Positions 47,500 through 58,375 of a stretch of DNA of 64,000 nt are shown here, piece after piece. The notes beneath the pieces are model-generated. The model was not told where the DNA came from. It searched no databases and was given only the letters and a program-made list of their open reading frames with translations. The position numbers were made by a program, and so were the translations under genes. Each line of letters starts with the position of its first letter. The first letter of the stretch is position 1. Origin of the DNA: Stromatinia cepivora (taxonomy: Eukaryota; Ascomycota; Leotiomycetes; Helotiales; Sclerotiniaceae); contig RCTD01000010.1 of the NCBI GenBank assembly GCA_014898415.1, forward strand, positions 744,001-808,000, read 5' to 3'.

Positions 47500-48060
47500 T
47501 TTCGTTTTCGAAATAAATTAGAATATCGTCAAGGTATATTATACAGAAGATATCTAGATAATCGAATAGAATATCATTCATATAACACTAATAGATTGCG
47601 GAATTATTTATTAATCCGAATAGTACGACCTTATATTTGTATGATCCGTATCGGATTCGGAAGGTAATATACTCTTCCGAAACAGGATCCATTTTTATAT
47701 AATAGAAAGTTTGATGAATATCGAGTTTGATAAAGATCTTAGCACCGGAAAATCGAGAAAACATTTCGTCGATCAAAAAGAAGGGATATCGATCTTTATA
47801 TATCAAGGAATTCAATAATCTGAAGTTTATACAGAATCTTAAACTACTATTGGGTTTCTTGATAAATAGAATGGATACAGTATAAAGGGCTTGATTGGAT
47901 TTAATGAAATCTTTGCTGAAATTATCCATAATATATTCTTTAACGATTTCCAATTGTTTCAAAAATATCTTATAAAACGAACTATAATACAAGGCTTGTT
48001 CTCCTTTATTTTCCAATATAATTTTATAATTATAAGATCGATTAAAAAACAAGATATTTG
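47500..48060 (-). pseudogene. Gypsy reverse transcriptase, degraded
   Basis: The minus strand reads LRFCINFRLLNSLIYKDRYP, FSGAKIFIKLDIHQTFYYIK and YITFRIRYGSYKYKVVLFGL. The catalytic YLDD box survives at 47536-47525, followed by ILIYFENEKEY. Conserved Arg-Phe-His positions show R-to-stop/Y or A-to-T changes typical of RIP. Confidence 0.88.
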
Positions 48061-49133
48061 ATTCATACTTGAAAAAGGCTTGATGATATTATCGATATTT
48101 AGATAGTATTTCAGGTTTTGAATCGATTTCGATTAATATTCGATCGAATTTCTTTCGAACTTTTGTATTCTTGAATTCGGTCAGGGCAATCAATACTCTC
48201 TTTTTCGTATATCGTTTGTTCTATTGGAAGTTTATTATATTATCGAATTCTTTCAAAGTAATGATAAAGAGTTCAATTTGTTTATCTCTTTTATATTCTA
48301 ATTAGAACTTATTGGATTTGAATATATATAAATCGAGGATTTCGGGCGATATATAGGGGAGGTATTTGTAGATCTGTAATAATGATATGATTAATTGGAA
48401 AGGAGGTAGATTGAATTTGAAAGAAATCAGGATCTTTTTCTTTTCAATAAAAATCTATATTATATTTATATTTGAAGGTTTTTATTATATATCATCAATT
48501 ATAATTGATCTGCTCAATTATGAATCTTTTCGATTCTAATATTCTTCAAATTGATTATTTCATCGATCAATATTTTATTGGGTTAATCGATCGATCTTTT
48601 GTTTGTGAAAGGATGATTAGGTAATAAAGAGATTATTCGAATAGAAGATAATACGGAGTCTTTTTTTAGATTATTCAAAATGTTTATTAAAGCAATCGAA
48701 TTTCGCTCGAATCTTTGATAATCAAAGTTTATCTAAAATAACATTATAATTCTTTAATTCAGTAATAAGGAAAGGGACAAAAGATTGTTTATAATTATCG
48801 ATTATTAAATTAAGGAATATAAAATAAATAATGGTATGATCTTATATATTATTATACTCTTTAATTTCAATTGAAGCTTCAAACAATATAATTCTAGATT
48901 TAAATATAGGAAATAAACAAATAAAGAGTATAATATTAATAAAAGCAAATTTATTTGCTTTAGAATCAATAAATACTTTTGATTGATAAATGTAACTATT
49001 TTTCGAAAGATTGTAGAGGAGGGTGAATGCTTTTTTTCTTATAAATTTGATTAGATTAAGAAATCTCATATTCTGTATAACATTTAGGATGGAAATAGAA
49101 TTTAAGTGTTTGGTTTTAAATGCTTTTCTTTTT

Positions 49134-49446
49134 TTAAACAAGTATTCTGTATAATTTTAGTTGTAATTTCTGGGCTAAAGTTTTCTTTGGTATTCCGATA
49201 TTCTTTGAATTCTTTTGTTTCTTTTTATACCGTCTTGATCTCATTGAGGTTATCGATATGAGGCATCGATATATATATTGCTTTAGAAGAGGAAGAAGGC
49301 GATGAATATTTGAAATTCGAATAATTATTGGATGCAGTAGAGCCGGTATATCCGGGAAGGGTATTCCGGGGTGGAAATGGTTTCGGGAATATGGAAGTTC
49401 CAAAATTGGAGCTGTTAGAGCTTCGAAAGGATTGCAAGGGGTTCAT
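49134..49446 (-). pseudogene. Gypsy gag fragment
   Basis: Pro/Ser-rich minus-strand text (FPPRNTLPGYTGSTASNNYS) lies at the expected gag C-terminal position upstream of the protease/RT region. Identification rests on position within the element more than on motif. Confidence 0.5.
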
Positions 49447-50903
49447 AGTAACTATTGATTTGCAAATAGTTATAAGGGCTTTTCGATCAATATAGTATCG
49501 GTTTCGTTTTTGTAATGAAATTTCGTTTTGATTTATTCTAATAAATATATTCGCGAATTCTTTTATAATCTTATAATCCTTGATAAATATTGCTATTATT
49601 TATAAAAGAAAATCGGAAATCTTTTATTCGAAATCCTTGAATAGGATTTTATCATTGATAATCTCCGTTTGAATAGCAAATAATCTGAACTTTTTATATT
49701 ATTCTAGAAAATTGTTATATCGAATTGTATTAGATATAATCTATATCTTGTATTGAAAATAAACATCATCGATTTTGATTGGGTTCCAATAGATCGCTAC
49801 AAATTGTTCGATCAATTCGAATATTATAAATCGGAATATTTGTATATAAAGAGTATGACAATATATTTATACTTCCAATTCGATTTGATTGATTATATAT
49901 ATACAATATTGTATTTTATTCTTAAATGATATAATATATAACTCGAATCGTTTTATAATCAATAATTGCTACAAATTAACTTTAGGTTCAATACCATCAT
50001 TAAGTTTAGTAGTAAGATTTATAGGTTTTGGTATATATGCATTTTATTGCAAGTTATAACTAACACAGGAATACAATCTTGACCGGTTAAATCGGCTTTT
50101 TGAATAAGAGAACCCCTGATTATTAAATAGATCGTTATTTTCTGAAAAGGAAGGAGAATCCTCAAAGGGCCTTTGATGATCAGATTATCTGATCAAAGTT
50201 TTCTTCCTCTGATTTTGGGATTTTCGGGTTTACTTGGATAAAGATCCTTGAATTTCGATTGAAGGAATAAAGAAAGTTTCAAATACTGCTATTGATCTGG
50301 ATATTTATATAAACATCATTTAAGATTCAAAAGAAGATTATACTATTACAGAGTTCATCATCACTATAACTTTCAATTATCGATTCTCCTTTTTCAAACT
50401 TATAACTATTATATAAAAATCTTGTAGTTGTAATGATGATTCGAAAGGAATAATTGAACCACTAGAAGTATTAGTTTTATGTATTGGAATCTTCTCTTTA
50501 TTAATTTTCTTTCTTTCAATAATAATGTTATCCAATTCTGTATTCATATTTTCTTCGAAGGGTTATTGAAATAATTGAGGAGAAGGAAAGGGTTTTTCAG
50601 AATATATTTTCGAAAATTCGGAGCATATAGGAGGAAAAGTTCGTTGTATTATAAAAGTAATGGTACACTTTTAAAGATATTTATATTTTTGTTGATTAGA
50701 TCGGAATAGATCTTTTTTCTTTGGGTGTAACGTTTGTAAAAGTTCATTTAAGAAGGTATGTCACACCAAAAGTGACGTCACTCTTGACGAATGGTTAATT
50801 GGGTTGATATAGTAATCATTTCCCGTGACAAGGTATTATTAAAATAAGGTATTATTTAGGAGGCCATTAGATAGCCGGATGTTTATAAATGAGTTGTAAA
50901 TAA

Positions 50904-51185
50904 TATGATATACAAGAACTGTAGTAAAACTGAATAAACAGAGTCAATTATATTCTTTAGAATTTACAATTGAAGAATTATAATTTATAAAAAGTGATTA
51001 GATATATATACATAAATACCCATTTATAGGCTATAGGATTATACGTAAACATTATTAGGGTTACCATTTTACTATATTAAATCGTATGATTCATAATGTA
51101 TACACATAGATGATCAGCTCATAAATTGATATGGGAGATAAGAGGTATCACGTGGTTAGCCTCCTATGGTTCACGATTCGTGACA
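50904..51185 (-). repeat. 5' LTR of the gypsy chromovirus
   Basis: 282 bp, matching the left LTR. Its right half is less mutated (TATCACGTGGTTAGCCTCC) and its left end is heavily mutated (TATGATATAC for TGTGACGCAC). Confidence 0.92.
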
Positions 51186-51569
51186 TTATATAAGTTTTAC
51201 TTTTGTTTTATTTTATTTCAAAAGTTGAAAAGTAATAAAAATAATCTATAATAGAAATAAAAAATAAAAAATCATAAATTATTAATTTAATGAAATTAAA
51301 AAAGTATTTAAAGTATAACTTCTTATAGAGATAACGAGAAGTATAAAAACTAAAATATAGAGGTATTCAGATTAATTAATTTAACTAAAGAGAAAAGAAT
51401 TTATAGAATAAAAAGTTTTATTGATATTAATTAAGTCTAGCTTTCTTTACTTCTTTATATTATTAGAATCATTCTTTAATTCTTAAATTAGAAATAAAAA
51501 AAAATTAAGAAATTAAATTTATAAAATAATTCGTAGTGACTTGTTATAATTAGTTGTATATGTTATACG

Positions 51570-51690
51570 GATAAATTCTTCTAATCGAATCGGATATAAA
51601 TAGTAAAATGTAACAGGTTCGGTCGCCTAGATAAAAATATATAGCATAGTAATAGCTTGATCATATATTACTTTTAATTCATTTTCTCTA
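51570..51690. repeat. Old direct repeat, right copy
   Basis: Counterpart of 36491-36610, with more C and G retained. It lies outside the gypsy LTR, next to the recovery of normal base composition. Confidence 0.5.
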
Positions 51691-51719
51691 TCTTTTCGCA
51701 TTGAAACTACATTAAGCTA

Positions 51720-52122
51720 GGGCCCGTGTGACTTTCAACAACTAACGATGCCGCCTTCATTTTTTTACCCCTAGTTTCCGTACTGCTAGTCATTTTTATA
51801 CCATGTGTCTATGGGAATGCAAGGTTATCCGTGCTTTTCGGGGTCTCTAAGCGCGCGCATTATTTCTGGAAACTCTAAGCACGCGCCACAGTAGAGTAAA
51901 CCCCTCCTTTCTCAATCATTCATCCATACCTATCTGCAACTCATACTTAATAAATCCTTGCTTAACCCTACAAAGGTACTATCAAGGTAGTAATTGAAGA
52001 ACTCATGAAACATTCGACGTTATAGATAGCTTTAACAGCAAGTCTATCGTAGGATAATATGACCACCTGCATCATCCGTCCTCTTTTCCTCAGCTACACA
52101 AAACACTCAACCTTATAACATA
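51720..52122. promoter_or_regulatory. Promoter region of the DUF7924-like gene
   Basis: Composition returns to normal. Two GCGCGC-type stretches (51850-51857 and around 51889) stand out, then CT/CA-rich leader sequence typical of fungal 5' UTRs. No specific operator can be named. Confidence 0.3.
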
Positions 52123-53550
52123 ATGAAAAATTCTCATACCCTACAAAGCTCTCATCGAGCCCTCAATACTTCAGGTAGAGTGCGATAATTCTACGCTTGT
52201 ATTCACCGCTGATCGAGTATAGTGTTATGCGAAAAGAACATTTCCAAGCGGTCGGCATCAGCTTTCGAAGAGAATAACGATAACCCTATTGAGCCATCCC
52301 GCAAACGTTCTCGACTTACACGGGAAAACTTGCAGATCTTTGAAATGCAGTCTTCCAATCCAAATACCTTTACCCAATCCCAAGCATCCCAAGCACCTCC
52401 TTTATCGACTACCAAAACATCCAATACATCCAAAACATCCAGAACCAAATCCATATCTGCAAGCGATTCAGCTTTTGGCGATACTGCCCTCAATAATCAT
52501 ATTTACGATCATATGGCATCCCTTAAAGCTGCGAACCTCGAATGTTGGGTCGATATATGCAATAGGAGTCGCGATTCAGGTTCCCCAGATGAAATGGAAT
52601 ATGAGGATTACAATCATAACATCGCTTCTGCTCGTAGCGAGGCGGGTATTGTTCAACACAGTCAAAAACTATTCAAGGAATACAAAGGTGTCTCCGAACA
52701 TGGATATAGGAAAAGTTTCAACGAAGCATTGTCTCATATTCCTTCTAATATGGGTTCCAACAATGGCCTCTCGCCCGCACAACCCGATCTATTGGAGGGC
52801 TATGATTTAACCAAGTTCCGACCATATCCAATTCAAGAAGAGTTAAGGTTCGCAATACTTAAGCCCGGTATGAATGCTACCACATTGGCGCACTTTGCTG
52901 GGGAATGGAAGGGACCCGGGAGGGATCTCCGGCAAGCGGAGATACAAGCAGCGTACGACGGCGCGATCATGGTTTGTGGCAGAAAGGAAGCACTTTCATC
53001 ACTTGGTCGTTCTGATCCCGACAATTGTGCCTATGTCGCTACTTTTACTTCAGACGGTACAATATTGAGTATGGATTCCCATCATTCAACTTTTGATGGA
53101 AAAACCACGGAATATCATCAAACATTGATCAAAAAGATCATGCTCACAGGAAGTTATGATGAATACAAAAGAGGTTTGAGGATGATGAGGAATGTTCAAG
53201 ATTTCACAAAGAATAATGCCTCTAGTTTGAAGGATGATTTGGTTTCAAGTTGGAAATCGGCCAACAATCTTACCACAGAGGATACGAACAATCTTACCAC
53301 AGAGAATACAAACAACCTTACCACAGAGAATACAAACAATCTCATCACGGAGGATACGGATATTATTGTCACAAATAATTCTACACACATAGATGATTTA
53401 TCTCAATCTCATCTGATAGACCTACCCCAATCTGCAAAAGAACCTTTTCCTCGCCCACGTAAATGTCCGAAAGCTAAACCCAAACACCCCTCAAAGCAAG
53501 TTACGAAACATAGGTACTCTACTCGGAATAATCGGCTATCCATTCATTGA
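52123..53550 (+). CDS. PD-(D/E)XK-like (DUF7924-like) fungal protein
   Basis: Two exons (52123-52174 and 52223-53550; intron 47 nt, GTAGAG...GCTGAT...TATAG) encode 459 aa. The intron is needed because the long frame otherwise lacks an N-terminal ATG. Residues 20-100 are low-complexity Ser/Thr-rich with a basic patch (PSRKRSRLTREN). The core (about 195-350) has AQPDLLEGY with Asp206, then FAGEWKGPGRD with Glu245 and Lys247, then RQAEIQAAYDGA with Gln259. That P-D ... E-x-K ... Q order is the PD-(D/E)XK nuclease signature, and I associate the layout with the fungal domain DUF7924. Nuclease activity is inference. The tail has four 8-residue repeats NLTTE(D/N)TN, then a very basic C-terminus (RPRKCPKAKPKHPSKQ) suited to nucleic-acid binding or nuclear import. 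It sits at the border of the transposon block. Confidence 0.75.
53263..53358 (+). repeat. 24-bp coding minisatellite, four copies
   Basis: Four in-frame 24-nt units encode NLTTEDTN, NLTTENTN, NLTTENTN and NLITEDTD. They differ by a few, mostly third-position, transitions. Confidence 0.9.
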
Positions 53551-55493
53551 ATTCTACTGTCTCTTTTGTTTTGCTTTATGATTGTGTTTGATGTTCTGTC
53601 TGGTATTCATATTAATGTGGGGGTCTTGACCAACTTCTTGAGATTTAGTATTGTGAATGTGGTGATTCTGCTTCAGGAAACTGCAGATTTTTGAATAGGG
53701 ATTTGCTCGTTTAGCTGTTGGGCTTTTGCAATATTGTCTAATATATGATTGTTAGTCGTTGACTTTTGCATATTTTTTTTGTATAAATTAATGTTGTTTT
53801 TTATTGTTTTCGTTGTTTTGATCTCCTTTGAATTTCTTTTCCAATTTTTCATTTTTCTATTCAAGGTACTGTTGGTTATATATATATTGTGACTGGCCTT
53901 TTCTCTTGTTTGATTGTTCATTTCAAATTTCCTTTTCAAGGTTTTAACTAACATTTTGATTTTTCTTAGCTTTATTGAGTCTTTTCTCAATTCTTTATCT
54001 CTAAAATTTGCAGTCATATCCCTCCTCATTTGTGCGTATAGAGGTGCTCTTATCCCCCCTACTTAGATATGGTATCTGTTTTCTCTTCTTCCCTTTTTGA
54101 CCTATATCAACAAATGAGGACCTGACGAGTTGTTGAAACATTTTGAAATGTTGTAATATCAAATATGGTCATGTATTCTTAATGTTTGTCAGCCATATGA
54201 TTGTCTATGATAATAATAATATGTAATAGTAAAGAATGTATCTTGAGCATGAAGCCCCTCGCTCCCTTTTCTCCTGACTAATCTTGGGGGGCCGTAACAG
54301 CACTAGCTGTCACGCCTGGGGTTTAATGCTTAATTCGTCAGGTAAAACAATGAAAGGATATTACTGAAAACAGAGTGCTCCATTCAGCAACATCTTCTGA
54401 TAGTGTATTTATACGCATTCCATTACTAATACTGGGTTGATGATATATATGTGTTTTGAGCATTTTGATTTCAACGATCTTAACAATCATTAGTAATCAC
54501 AAGATCAAAAATGAAACATATCGTTACACCGCTAATGGCTCTAAATTCTGCCAGAATATCGCCTAATTAGGCCTAACCCTTCGACAATCTATGATTGCTT
54601 ACTCATCTAAAGAGATTACTCAGAGAGATTACTCATCCAAAGAGATAAGTCCAGCAGGGAAAACTAGGAACAACCTCGAGAGAACCACAATGAAATATAC
54701 TAATGAAGGTACCCAAGAATTTCGGCTCAATTAGGAATATATGAAGCTACGTTACTCTGCAATCCATCTTTTCAACAGGATAGATTGTCATAATAGATCT
54801 CAATCATATCGAAGGGTCGAGATTGTGACGTGAAATTCCTTCTTCTATCTTGGGAGTCTTGGACATAAAGTATCAAGTTTCGTCATAGCATCGTGCTAGC
54901 TATTTATCTTTTCAAACAAGACATATGAGCGAAGGAAAGGCGCACGCTGCAGCTAGATTCGATTTACTAATACGGGCCATTTTGTCTTCAAGAATTATCT
55001 AAGCATTGATCTCGTATTTCGAGGAGTGGGCTGTTATCAGTCCCTCCATTATCATTTACTATCACTTACGATCAACTCATATCGCTTTGCATTCTTTTTT
55101 TTTAGCTTTATCACCCATTTTCTACACAGCAAAGCCAACCCTCACTTATCAATGATGCAGAATCTTTAATGCCAACACCTTACTCCATTAAAATCTCCAG
55201 ATATGCTGCGCCCAGGTACGAAAAGTGCAACGTTACTCGGTACTCGTGTGCAAATCATTAACCGACAGATCTTCAATCCACTATCTCGGAGTTACGACCT
55301 GAAAGGGATCTCGACTGCATCCATATTAATGATGCGAGTTTCCGGCGGGCCCATTTTACCCCGCAGCCATCAGGCTTGATACCATCCTTGTACGGAGTAT
55401 TTGCGTTTCTTTTTGATGGCAGGGATATATTCAAGATTTATATGCAAAGGATTTCCCCCGTCCAATATCAATAGTAATAATTATCTTTTCGAA
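53551..55493. other. Intergenic region, with a possible LTR remnant
   Basis: No gene is supported in 1.9 kb. A GGGGGG tract (54286-54291) followed by GTAACAGCACTAGC and, 230 bp on, CATATCGTTACA (ending 54528) resembles a gypsy purine tract plus 3' LTR. No partner copy or target duplication is visible. The last 350 bases are the promoter of the next gene. Confidence 0.4.
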
Positions 55494-57217
55494 ATGGGTC
55501 TTCTAAAGGTTGCCGCATTATTTTTCATCGCCGGTGCGACTGCTCGGGCTGACTCCTTTGTTGCTAATTTACCCTACAATGCCCAGGGACTCTTCAATGA
55601 ATCGATGGATTACCTGGACAGAGCCTATGATAACTCAGCTGGTTATCTCTATGGAACAAGCGGCACTGTGGCGCTGAGACACACTACCAGAAGTTCAGCG
55701 TGGTATGCCATTGGACTTCTGGCAAGAAATCAAGGCTCGGATGTAGTCGAAGCCGAGAAGATAATCGTAAACGTCATCAATGGCCAGTTCAAGGATCCTA
55801 AAGCTCAGTGGTGAGTTTAGCCATTCTCAGGTTGCATGACCCAAGAGCTGACAGCTATAGGTATGGGGATTATCAGCAAGAACCAGAAGAACCAGAATTG
55901 GGAAGCCCGTACTACGCACCAGAGATGTATGGTTCTTGGGATCCAAATTGGCGTGGTTTCATAGCAACAGCTTTTATTGTTGGTCTTGAAGAATTTGGCA
56001 GCTTCATTTCGCCAGAAGTGACTAGCCTGATGCTGGAATCTTTGTATAATTCGACCGTGGGTGATAGTTATCGTGTAGGTGGAGTAGACGGTGATAACCT
56101 ATATCCTGCTTATACCAATCCTGTAAGTGCTTTATTCAGCCTTCGGTACTCTCTACTAACGAAAAATTAGTCAATAATGCGCGCTTTTGTTTCTGGGTGG
56201 ACTGGCCACCGGCTGAACGACAGCAATATGACAACCGCCGGTGAGAATTATGCTCAGCGAATCATTGACTTGTTTGACCGAGCCAATACTCTTTCGGAAT
56301 TTAACAGCGGCACTTACACTGGGGTGTCTTTATTCGCTATGACTTTGTGGGCTAAGTATTTGCCAGATGATTCCGTGATGAAACAAAGAGGTGCCTCGAT
56401 GATCCAGTATACTTGGGAAGCAGTATCAAATCTATGGCATCCTCAACTCCTGAATGTTGCAGGTCCTTGGGATCGTTCATACGGCTTTGATATGACGAAA
56501 TACCTTAGCTTGCTGGCACTTCACATATGGAACGCTGTGGGAAAAAACAAGTCATCAATCATCGACAAGCCGTACATCATGTCACATAATTCCGATTTTG
56601 CGTATGGTCCATTATTCGCGATCTTATCTGAATTTCACAACAGTTTAATACCCGCCGGTGTGATTGATGCCCTTGAAAGCTTTAAAGGCGAGCATACATT
56701 CACTTCTTCAACCTATTCTCCACCCTTTGACCTTTACCCCCGCAATATTACAGCCTGGCTTGCAAACAACATTAGTATTGGCGCCGAAGCATTCAATGAA
56801 AATGTCATAGGTGGACCTGCTAAGAATCAAGACACTTTCAATCCCGCTCTTATGCAATGGAATACTGGTGATGGAATTGGATGGCTCACACTCTACGCAA
56901 CGGAAATGCATGTCATTGCCGAAGCTGGTCCAGGTTCGTTGAACTTGACTTATCCGGAAGGAAATGATACCTCAATATTTACCTTTCTGCTCTCGCCATT
57001 CGCCGCAAAGAGGACTATTTCAAGCCTTGAGGATATCCAAGGCTTGAATCTGCAAGTGTCTGGCACAGTTAATATGAACTATACACTGTCATTCGCAGGA
57101 AGTTTTGGTGGTGCGGATGCTACCATTAATGATTTTGAGTTTTGGAATGTAACCTTCACAATGCCGACTAACTCTACCCAAGTGCCACATCTACTCCTCG
57201 AGGTGGACCTTTGGTGA
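55494..57217 (+). CDS. Secreted fungal protein of unknown function (541 aa)
   Basis: Three exons (55494-55810, 55861-56122, 56171-57217) join in frame; introns are 50 and 48 nt, the first with a GCTGACA branch-like site. I chose the ATG at 55494 because it begins a clear signal peptide (MGLLKVAALFFIAGATARAD). The mature protein is rich in Trp and N-glycosylation sites. Conserved-looking blocks include AWYAIGLLAR, WYGDYQQEP, YGSWDPNWRGFIATAF, GVSLFAMTLWAKYLPDD and LNVAGPWDRSYGFDMTKYLS. Repeated helical segments around aromatic motifs suggest an alpha/alpha-barrel fold like that of some glycoside hydrolases and lyases. I recognise the GPWDRxYGFDM block from uncharacterised fungal secreted proteins but know no activity. 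There is no obvious GPI signal or membrane anchor at the C-terminus (LLLEVDLW). Confidence 0.82.
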
Positions 57218-58375
57218 GGAAACGCATTAGAGGTGTAGAGATAGATATATTAGAGCAGCCCTAATAAAGTGATACATGCGATGCGTTACTTCTTGCCATT
57301 TGACCTATAATCATTGCACATTTTAAAGGATTTATAGTACCCAACTAAAGGGTTTGAAATATATTAGTGACAGAAAGAAAGTCGGAATGGCAATATTCCA
57401 ACATCGGATGTCACATTACCATTTCCTCAGCATTATCAACCCCGAACCATCAGGTTTCAATACCATTGTTCTGATATCCTTGCTCACTCTCCGGCGTGTC
57501 CTCAGCGACTTATATATTTCTATCAGAAGAAACAAAGCACGAGGAAAGTAAAAAAGTATAGGAAACTTCATAGCACGATTTAATAGCGGCAGTGTCATGT
57601 ATATAGAGCAATACCATACCGCCTCCTTTAAAAGCATCGTCCTAATATCATGTCTTTGATTTCCAATCAATAATCCCATTCTTTTTTACTACTTTCATCG
57701 CATAATATGTTTCCTAATTCATAATTAAATAATAATTGCTGGTGATGATTATCAGGTAGGAGGGAGACGGATATTGGCTTTGCATTTTTCGTGGCCGTTC
57801 TTGGCGTTGATACTACTGAGGCATTCTGGGTTGGCAGCCCAGTTCATTGTGACTGTGAATAATGATGTGGTTTTGCATCCATGATGGTTTTAGTATCTAG
57901 AAATAGATAGATTTATTATAGTTGTATTACCTTTTTTTTGTATGAATTAAAAGAGAAAAGTTGTTATTACAAAATAAAGTCGATTTCTGTTCAAGTACGT
58001 AAGAGTTCCTTGAGGATTTACTGGTACACATTACATAAGCATTACATAAGCAAGTAATAAATTCCCTTTTCCAACCTGTAATCTTTCTCCCATCATCATC
58101 CCGCGACAGCGCGACAGGACCCATAATAGCAACTTCTCAGTGAATAAGCCTCGTGACTGAATTTTATTTCACGGTGAGCAATCTTACATACTTAGCGTAG
58201 GATCAGTTGGGCTAAGGTGGCCTCTTCCTTCTCATTACTGTTTGAAAGTGTTGTATCTTCTCCCCATCTACCTCGCCCTTCAAATTCTCTTCTTTTTATA
58301 CACGAGATACATTCAACCTCCGCCGTTCAATGTCTCTGATTGACCTCTCAATTTTCTAAACTGCGGCTTCCCATA
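57218..58375. other. Intergenic region
   Basis: Holds the 3' UTR of the secreted-protein gene and the leader of the F-box gene. It is mixed to AT-rich; no gene or repeat is supported. Confidence 0.5.

Larger units (their letters stand above)
36900..51185 (-). mobile_element. Gypsy (Ty3-type) chromovirus retrotransposon with two nested insertions
   Basis: Two 282-bp LTRs (36900-37181, 50904-51185) start TGTGAC/TATGAT and end TAATA/TGACA. Target duplication ttata flanks both ends (36895-36899, 51186-51190). Subtracting the two nested elements with their duplications leaves about 7.1 kb, a normal gypsy length. Minus-strand order is gag (about 49446), reverse transcriptase, RNase H, integrase and a C-terminal chromodomain (38247-37951). 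A purine run (GAAAAAAAAAATAG, minus) sits next to the left LTR. All frames are broken by transitions; the element is dead. Confidence 0.93.

Noticed and set aside
53673..54029. 118-codon Lys/Asn-rich minus-strand frame
   Set aside because: T-rich 3' flank read backwards gives Lys/Asn-rich text; there are no introns, motifs or promoter context.
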